Shown here piece after piece: positions 57,989 through 64,000 of a stretch of DNA of 64,000 bases (position 1 is its first letter; each line of letters starts with the position of its first letter). A program made the position numbers and the translations under genes. The notes beneath the pieces are model-generated. The model did not search any database. It was not told where the DNA came from and saw nothing but the letters and a program-made list of their open reading frames with translations. This DNA comes from Staphylotrichum longicolle (Eukaryota > Ascomycota > Sordariomycetes > Sordariales > Chaetomiaceae), in the NCBI GenBank assembly GCA_019096155.1, contig JAHCVI010000004.1, positions 2,356,001-2,420,000 of the forward strand, written 5' to 3'.

Positions 57989-58389
57989 TCACGCCGGCTC
58001 ATCCCCTCCCAGGGGCGTATACCAGCTCTTCCCCTGCTCGCCTCCCTTCTTCCCCTGGCTCTGGCTCTGGCTCCCCAGCCCCGTCGCAGCCCTCGACGGG
58101 TCCTCCATGCTGCCCGGCTCCGGCAGCGGGCCGGCCTCGGTCCCGCTGCCCTCGAACCCGCCCTCCTTGAGGTTCTTGCCGTGCGGGCCCGCCGGGTCGC
58201 GGTACCGCTGGCTGTTGACGTAGGTCGGGGCCGGGCCGCCTTGGCCTTCGAGGTCCTTTTTCTGGGAGGAGGAGGAGGAGGTTTCCTGTTTGGTGGTGGG
58301 TGGGTTTGTTAGTCCAGGGAAGGGAGAGGGGTGTTTATAGTTATGGTAAGGGAGGGAGAGGAGAAGGGAAGGGGTACCTTCTTAGACAT
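57989..58389 (-). CDS. small conserved-looking hydrophilic protein, two exons
   Basis: This gene is not visible as a single frame, because its first exon holds only 12 nt. The exons are 58389-58378 (MSKK) and 58285-57989, joined across a GT...AG intron of 92 nt, for 309 nt and 102 residues. The second exon reads ETSSSSSQKKDLEGQGGPAP, then TYVNSQRYRDPAGPHGKNLK and EGGFEGSGTEAGPLPEPGS, and ends WYTPLGGDEPA. It has no membrane segment or signal peptide and is very rich in Gly, Ser, Glu and Lys, so it is probably disordered. The intron is pyrimidine-rich and ends CAAACAG. The frame has strong GC bias at third positions, as in the neighbouring genes. I have an impression that short proteins with DPAGPHGKN-like motifs occur widely in ascomycetes, but I cannot name a function. 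Confidence 0.7.
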
Positions 58390-59185
58390 GTTTGCGGGTG
58401 GTGTTTGCTAACTCGGTGGTCTGGTTGAAGCTGTAATGTTTACACGCTTGGTTGTTTGTTGAAAGGAGCTTTGGCTATAAGTGGGAGATACGAATGTCTT
58501 AACGTTGATGTCTGTTACGACAAGTGCTCGGGCTTCAAATAGGGGTTCCGGCTTTACCCCCAACACGACATGACATCATGAACGTGATGTCATGGCGACG
58601 CTGCGTCCGTTCTGTGTTGATGCCGATGGAGCGGATAACCCCCGGGTGTGCCGTTGCGGCGCTCCATCTCTTTTGCGGGGACGATACAATGGGAAAGTGT
58701 ATGGGCGATCTATGATCTCATGTAATTCTGGATGCGTTGCGGATACCCGGCAAGCCGGCAGCAAGAAATCACCAGAAGAGTGTCTTGCTAGCCCAGTGAA
58801 TCCATAATGTCCTGCGGGTTGTGGCTGCCCTACGAGTATTAAAAAGCTTATTGTAGCCGAGTTTGACACTCACAACTGGCAAACTCTGGGGCCACAGAGC
58901 ATACCTCTCTCTTATGGTGAGCATGGGGCGTTGACCCAGCTCAAAAACGTCACCAGAAGGGAGCTTGTGAGAACGTAAACACAGTCAATTCAAGTTGCTA
59001 TAGTTCAATATCAGCCCAATCTGACGCCAGAAGCGCCAACCAATATGAGTTGTCTCGGAGACCTTGTCCCCTACCACCGGGCTCCCTGGGTGTTTGTTCC
59101 AGACGCGTCTGTTCGGTCTGTTCAAACGGTCTCCGAGCTTCACAATCAGAGGCGGCTCTCCCCTTCGGGGATAACGTTACAAGAG
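58390..59185. other. spacer between the small gene and the RING protein gene
   Basis: This stretch of 796 nt should hold the promoter of the small gene and the 3' end of the RING gene. No other feature was found. Confidence 0.5.
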
Positions 59186-61168
59186 TTAAAGACCACGCCG
59201 ACCACCAGTGCTCATCAGCGTGATCTTCTGCTTCTTTTTCTTCTTGCCGCCTCCACCGCCACCACCCCCTGCCGTAGCTGCTGCGCTGCTCGACGCCACT
59301 TCTGTCTCAATGCCAAACGCCTCGAGCTGCACAGCGAGATCCGCAGCTCCTAGTGTCTCCCGGACATCGGCATCCTTCAGCCAACCGTCATCTACGGGCG
59401 GCCGGTGAGGGAGGGCCTCCGGCGGACCGCCAACTTGAGGTGTTCCCCAGACAGTCCTACGGCCCGAAGGACTTGTGCTCATATCTGATAAGGGGGAGAA
59501 GCCCGCCCTCGGGTTTGGCGGCGTTGTGCCTTCGGCCCCGAGAGGGATAAAGTCGTTCATGTCGACGGGTGGCTCGTCCAGGCCGGCATTCCCATATCGC
59601 ACAACCACACCCTCGTCGAGCGCACCAAAATTGCGCCTAGCATTGCGAATCGCAGCAGCCTCGAGCTTTTCCGCCTGAAGCCGTTCACGCTCTTCCTGCG
59701 TGGCCTTCTCCCGGTTGCGCCTGCGGCGGCGCTCAATCTCGTCCGCGAAGGTGGCCAGGATCTCAGGCGAGACGATATCCGTCCAGTCGCACTCCAGAAA
59801 GCTGATGAGGCACCCTCGGGGAAGATGGCCGAGATACTTGGCCCGCTTTCGCAGGACTTCGTCAACCACATGACCCGTAGAGATGTGCTCGACCCTAGGA
59901 AGAAGCGTCGATGGGAAGCCGGAAAAAGAGCCGTACTTGGTCTTCAGGATCCGGATGTCTAGCGGAGACAGATATAGGTGGGGTGGTGACGTGTAGAAAT
60001 AGAAGTCCTGCTCGACTTGCTTCGACTGGCTTGGCCCGGTGTTTGCAGCCGCCAACGCAGCCCCCTTCTCCGCCTCGCCCAGCTCAGCGACCTTCTCCTT
60101 GGCCGCCTTGACGTTCCGGATGGCCTTTTGCGTCCATTCGTTGTCCTGGTGGTAAAGGAGCTCATCCTCGCTCTCCTGTTTCAGAAGTTCCTCCACCTCG
60201 CGATCGAACTCATTTTCCATGTAGCCGGTGGTACCCTTCATAATCCTGGCATAATCCAAAACATTGGCGGCGAAATGCCAGGGAACATCCTCGCCAGACT
60301 CAAACGCCTCGGTCGCGCCCTCTTTTGGAAGCGCCAGCGTGCTCTTGGCGTGCCGCACCATAAGACGGAGAATCACGTCGTCCCCCTTGCGAGGCAAAGA
60401 GCACTCTTGGCCGGCATAAAACCTCACCGGGCGCGCGTCCGACTGGTAAATGGTATCCTCGCAGATGGGACATTTCCTCCACCGCACCTGCTTCTTCTCC
60501 GATTGCTCGCCCGTGCTCGTATTCATGAAACGCATCAGGCAGGGCAGGCAGAATATGTGCCCGCACTTTGCCATGCGCGGCGCCACTGGCTCGGAGAGGC
60601 AGATGGGGCAGGATGCTTGCTGTGATTCAGCCGAGGCGATGACCTGGAGGACATCGCCCCAGTCAATGTGCTCGTCCGCATCGGCCGCTTGGGCGGTGTA
60701 GTTACCGCCGGGGCTCACAACAAAGCGGTAGTTTGCATGAATATACCGGGCCTTGTCGGCGGCGTGGTAGCCAGACCCTACCCCCCACGAGGGGTTGCGT
60801 CGGTAGGAGCGAGAGTGCGACCCATGATGCCCCTCGTGTGGGCGCGGCGGCAGAGCGTAGTTCATCAGGTGCGTGATGGAGGTTTGGCCGCGCCTGCTGG
60901 AGGCGTTCCGAAGCGCCCGGATTTCAGCCATTGCGTCGTCTTCGTCAATCAGTCTCAGACCGGGCTCTGTGTCGGCTCGCCTCAGATTCCGGTGCTGCCT
61001 CCTCGCTGTCTGGTTCTTCCTCGGAACTCCCTGTGGGTGTGATGCGCCCTGGACCTGCCGGCGACTGGTGTCAAACGCGGTGTTTGCAGTTGGAGGGGCC
61101 GATGGTGAGTGGTTCGCCGCTGACGGGGCCGAGGGCGCCTTGGTTGGAGCAGATGACGTCGAGTTCAT
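59186..61168 (-). CDS. RING finger protein, RNF10/Mag2-like
   Basis: An intronless gene of 660 residues. A C3HC4 RING lies near residues 185-240: SCPICLSEPVAPRMAKCGHI, then FCLPCLMRFM and KCPICEDTIY. Downstream segments such as DFYFYTSPPHLYLSPLDIRI, RVEHISTGHVVDEVLRKRAK and YLGHLPRGCLISFLECDWTD are typical of the RNF10 family. Yeast Mag2 and human RNF10 are ubiquitin ligases that act on small-subunit ribosomal proteins of stalled ribosomes. The last residues carry a poly-Gly run followed by a poly-Lys run before KITLMSTGGRRGL. The N-terminus is basic and disordered. The start at 61168 is the only upstream ATG that keeps a sensible length. Confidence 0.88.
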   Translation of the reverse strand: MNSTSSAPTKAPSAPSAANHSPSAPPTANTAFDTSRRQVQGASHPQGVPRKNQTARRQHRNLRRADTEPGLRLIDEDDAMAEIRALRNASSRRGQTSITHLMNYALPPRPHEGHHGSHSRSYRRNPSWGVGSGYHAADKARYIHANYRFVVSPGGNYTAQAADADEHIDWGDVLQVIASAESQQASCPICLSEPVAPRMAKCGHIFCLPCLMRFMNTSTGEQSEKKQVRWRKCPICEDTIYQSDARPVRFYAGQECSLPRKGDDVILRLMVRHAKSTLALPKEGATEAFESGEDVPWHFAANVLDYARIMKGTTGYMENEFDREVEELLKQESEDELLYHQDNEWTQKAIRNVKAAKEKVAELGEAEKGAALAAANTGPSQSKQVEQDFYFYTSPPHLYLSPLDIRILKTKYGSFSGFPSTLLPRVEHISTGHVVDEVLRKRAKYLGHLPRGCLISFLECDWTDIVSPEILATFADEIERRRRRNREKATQEERERLQAEKLEAAAIRNARRNFGALDEGVVVRYGNAGLDEPPVDMNDFIPLGAEGTTPPNPRAGFSPLSDMSTSPSGRRTVWGTPQVGGPPEALPHRPPVDDGWLKDADVRETLGAADLAVQLEAFGIETEVASSSAAATAGGGGGGGGKKKKKQKITLMSTGGRRGL

Positions 61169-62409
61169 GTTGGAAGAATCGGGGAAACCGCAACAGCTCG
61201 GTGCTGCTCACGAGTACCGTGGCCTGCACAGGCAGGGTTCGGAGGATTCTGACAAGAAGGCGTGTCAGTTTGCAGTCCGTCGTCGATGGCCAACGGCGAT
61301 GGGGACAGCATGGGTCGTGGGTTGCTTACAGATTGCTGGCCCAACCTACGCTGTCCCAAACCGCCTGATTGTGGAACAAGTTAATGCTTTGATGGCCGAG
61401 TGTCGGACTCAGGTCGCTTGGGTTCAAGTGGAAAACCGAATTCGAGGATGGTCAAGGCGGATGTCGTCGGGAGGGGCCCGGTCTGGACCCCACGGAGGTT
61501 GGACGGGAAGGGGAAGAGTCACCATTCCGCGGGGCAAATGGCGATGGTTTTGGGGCCGCCATTGGCGGAGCACCTTGCCGGCCTGGAACCCATCAAACCT
61601 CCTGTCAGCTGACTCCAGCGGCCCGCCGACGACTGGGCAGGACCAAGCGCGCTGGCAATGACGTGCCACCTGCCACAAAACTGGGGGTTTGGGAATGAAC
61701 ATTCAATGTTCTCGCTCGGACTGTGAAGCCACAGATCAATCGCCGCAAACAAACGCCATGCATTCGGCCAAGTTGTCTATAGTAACAAAACATATTCTAT
61801 GTCTGCAAGGAGTTGTGATCTTCTTCCACTTCCGCAGTAAAACCAAGTTGACATGCACTAAGCTCTCTCAACAGCCTCAACGTCATGGGTTATGTCGTGT
61901 GAATGCGTAGCTGCTGCAGAGCATCTCGCTGTTTAACTGGTGTGAACGAAACATTCCAGGCAACTTCTAAGCACTGTCCATTAATCTCAACTCATCATAG
62001 TTACAAGCCAAAAACAAAACATTAACAATAAACAGAGCCCCTCCATACAGAAAACGAGCTATGATAATGGGGCTGGATATCGCAATCACTTGCACCTCCC
62101 ACACAACCAAGTTCCCTTTCCCTTTGAATGACCCAAGCCAGCGAGTAGACAACGAATTATAGATGAGGGCCCTTTCCCTCCCGAGTGTGACAGGACGACG
62201 ACGACGACAGCTACAACAACAGCAACAACAGCAACAACGCATCAAAAACTACCATTATCCTTCATCAGACCCCGTCTGTAAACTTCGCCATGCGGCAAAA
62301 AGGAGGAAAGACAGCGTGAGGAGCGGGTATGGCACATGACGGATACTCGACAAAACGAGGGGGGAATAAGAGCGAAAACAGGTCAGACGCAGCTAAGCAG
62401 GTTGCCAGC
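61169..62409. other. spacer between the RING protein gene and the repeat-protein gene
   Basis: This spacer of 1241 nt includes a short trinucleotide-rich run (GAC units, then CAA/CAG units) at about 62192-62238, probably in the 3' untranslated region of the next gene. No other feature is supported. Confidence 0.5.
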
Positions 62410-64000
62410 CTAGGCAAACTTGTGCTTCAGCTTGCTGAAGAAGCCGCTGATCCTGTTCTTCTTCTTCCTCTCCGATGTGGCCTGGCCATCAGTCGTCTTG
62501 TCCGTGGTCGTCGAAGAAGCCGCGGGCGCGCTGGAACCGTTAGCCGCCGGGTGTGATTCCTCGGTCTTGACTGCCTCGGCCGGGGCAGCTTGCTCCGTGG
62601 TCTTGGCTTCCGTAGGCTCCGCGGCAGTCTTGGACGGGTTGACGGGCGGCGGGGCAGCAACAGCAGCTGATTCGCTGGGCTCGGCCGCATCGACCGCCCT
62701 GATAGTCTGGACGGGTTGCGGCGGCTCTACAGCGAGTGCCGTCGCCGTGGGCGCAGGCTGCTCAGCGGGCTTGGCCTCGTCAACAGTCTTGACAGCCACG
62801 ACCGGCTGAGGCGGCTCAACGGCCAGCGCCGTCGCCTGCTCAGCAGCCTTGGTGGACGACTCGCCGACCGCCTCCACAGGCTTCACCTTCTCGAGAAGCT
62901 CGGCCTCGACGTCCTTCTTCTCCTCCACGGCAGTGGTGTTGACAGCAGCCTCAGGGCTTGCACCGGCCTCTTGGATAGATTCCTTGACTTCGGCCGGGAC
63001 TTCAGCCGCGAAATCGCCGCTGGCCTCGGTCGGCTTGACCTTCTCGAGAAGCTCAGCCTCGACGTCCTTCTTATCCTCGACGGCAGCGGAGCTGACGGCG
63101 GCCTCGGGGCTCGCGCCAGCCGCGGCAATAGACTCCCTGACCTCAGCGGGAACTTCGGACGAAATTTCGCCAGCCGCTTCAGTCGGCTTCACCTTCTCGA
63201 GAAGCTCGGCCTCGACATCCCGCTTCTCCTCGACGGCAGCCGAGCTGACGGCGGCCTCGGGGCTCGCGCCGGCCGCGGCAATGGACTCCCTGACCTCGGC
63301 GGGAACCTCAGAAGACACTTCGCCGGCGGCTTCGGTCGGCTTCACCTTCTCGAGCAGCTCGGCTTCAAATTCCTCCTTCTTCTCCACAGCGGCAGTGTTG
63401 ACAGCGGCCTCGGGGCTCACGCCCGCTTCCTTCATCGATTCCTTGACCTCGGCCGGAACTTCAGGGGAAACGCTGTCGATGGCTGCCTTCTGCTTCTCCT
63501 CGGCCGCGGCAGCTTGAGCGCCAGGCAGGACTCCCTCAACAGCGGCAGTCGCAGCAGTTGCGGCATCAGTTGCGGCAGTGGTAGCCCTCGATGTGATGTC
63601 GGCCGCAGCATCGCTCGCCTTCTGCGCAAACTCGGCGGCGGGACCGCTGGCCTTGTTCGCAGCGTCAACCGCGGCGCTGCTAGCCGTCTCGGCAACAGTT
63701 ATCGCCGCGCCCAGCGCAACCGCGCCGGCCGAGGTAACCGCAGCCAAAAGGTTCTCAGCCACCGTCTTGTCGGTTTCGGACTTCTCGGTGCCCTTGCCGG
63801 CGGTGCCCTCCGAGGTGGACGGGGCTTCGGCGACCTTCTCCAGAAGCTCCTCCTCAACGGCGGCCTTCTCTCTGACTTCCTCGCTGATGGCGCTTGCCTC
63901 CGGCTCGGCATTGGCCTCTTCCTGGCTTTTCTTGACGATCTCGGGCACCTTGGCTTCCAGGGGGACCTCGCCAGCCAGGGCAGCCGTGGTGGCTTGGGGC
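62410..64000 (-). CDS. Ala/Glu-rich repeat protein, 5' part beyond the window
   Basis: The frame is open to the right edge of the window, so only the last 530 or so residues are seen. No ATG occurs before the edge; GTG at 63948 is merely an internal Val. The visible part begins EVREKAAVEEELLEKVAEAP, then has an Ala-rich helical segment. Four tandem copies of a 51-residue unit follow, each with EVPAEVKES or EVPAEVRES, ASPEAAV, AVEEKKDVEAELLEKVKPTEA or close variants. Two copies of ALAVEPPQPV and an Ala/Pro/Thr-rich region come next. The very C-terminus is a short basic amphipathic stretch (NRISGFFSKLKHKFA). Related large repeat proteins occur in filamentous ascomycetes, to my recollection, but I know of no assigned function. 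No signal or membrane segment is visible. Confidence 0.8.
   Translation of the reverse strand, partial: PQATTAALAGEVPLEAKVPEIVKKSQEEANAEPEASAISEEVREKAAVEEELLEKVAEAPSTSEGTAGKGTEKSETDKTVAENLLAAVTSAGAVALGAAITVAETASSAAVDAANKASGPAAEFAQKASDAAADITSRATTAATDAATAATAAVEGVLPGAQAAAAEEKQKAAIDSVSPEVPAEVKESMKEAGVSPEAAVNTAAVEKKEEFEAELLEKVKPTEAAGEVSSEVPAEVRESIAAAGASPEAAVSSAAVEEKRDVEAELLEKVKPTEAAGEISSEVPAEVRESIAAAGASPEAAVSSAAVEDKKDVEAELLEKVKPTEASGDFAAEVPAEVKESIQEAGASPEAAVNTTAVEEKKDVEAELLEKVKPVEAVGESSTKAAEQATALAVEPPQPVVAVKTVDEAKPAEQPAPTATALAVEPPQPVQTIRAVDAAEPSESAAVAAPPPVNPSKTAAEPTEAKTTEQAAPAEAVKTEESHPAANGSSAPAASSTTTDKTTDGQATSERKKKNRISGFFSKLKHKFA
62881..63492 (-). repeat. four tandem 153-bp coding repeats
   Basis: The shared block beginning CTTSACCTTCTCGAG recurs at 62881, 63034, 63187 and 63340, exactly 153 nt apart each time, which is 51 codons. 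The two middle units are most alike, while the outer ones have diverged. Confidence 0.9.

Noticed and set aside
1..64000. CRISPR array, prophage, transposon or biosynthetic gene cluster
   Set aside because: No direct-repeat/spacer pattern, transposase, integrase, terminal repeats or clustered biosynthetic enzymes were seen; the gene content is eukaryotic housekeeping.

Overview
The window looks like nuclear DNA of a filamentous ascomycete, most likely a sordariomycete and perhaps of the order Sordariales. It is GC-rich, with long single-exon or few-exon genes. Its introns are mostly 48-110 nt with GT...AG ends. The families present (gamma-tubulin, VTC1, ISWI, Rtf1, a trifunctional C1-THF synthase, a C2H2/fungal-specific transcription factor, a GPI-anchored Ser/Thr-rich wall protein) are typical of that group. 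The placement rests on recognised protein families and gene architecture; no search was run. I found no rRNA, tRNA, transposon, CRISPR array, biosynthetic cluster or obvious horizontally acquired island.

Layout. 0-13 kb: MPP10 (ribosome biogenesis), the PSST subunit of complex I, gamma-tubulin (minus strand, six exons), and a phospholipase D of the Spo14/PLD1 type. 13-24 kb: COQ7 (minus), RTF1, an AHC1-like zinc-finger protein (minus), an Alba-domain protein, and VTC1 (minus). 24-31 kb: a Tctex-type dynein light chain, an F-box protein, and choline-phosphate cytidylyltransferase. 31-36.7 kb: almost 6 kb without a recognisable gene. 36.7-49 kb: a C2H2 transcription factor, C1-THF synthase (minus), and eIF3i. 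49-64 kb: an ISWI remodeller (minus), a TAPR1/HAPSTR1-like protein, a GPI-anchored protein, a small two-exon conserved-looking protein (minus), an RNF10-like RING protein (minus), and the 3' part of a repeat protein that runs off the right edge (minus).

How the genes relate. This is a housekeeping region, not a functional cluster. Six gene pairs are divergent: gamma-tubulin/PLD1, COQ7/RTF1, AHC1-like/Alba, VTC1/dynein light chain, C1-THF synthase/eIF3i and ISWI/TAPR1-like. Two shared promoters carry suggestive motif sets. The C1-THF synthase/eIF3i spacer holds seven TGACTC or GAGTCA cores (Gcn4/CPC1/Bas1-type), three of them in a 10-bp tandem array. The VTC1 promoter holds two CACGTG (Pho4/NUC-1-type) boxes.

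Sequence integrity. The phospholipase D gene can be read through only if about five small indels are allowed. COQ7 and probably the Alba gene need one each. Neighbouring genes splice cleanly into complete frames, so these are either local consensus errors or genuine lesions. I see no convincing previously undescribed system. The most useful leads are the frame breaks, the regulatory motif arrays, the stop-free introns and a hidden small gene at 58 kb.
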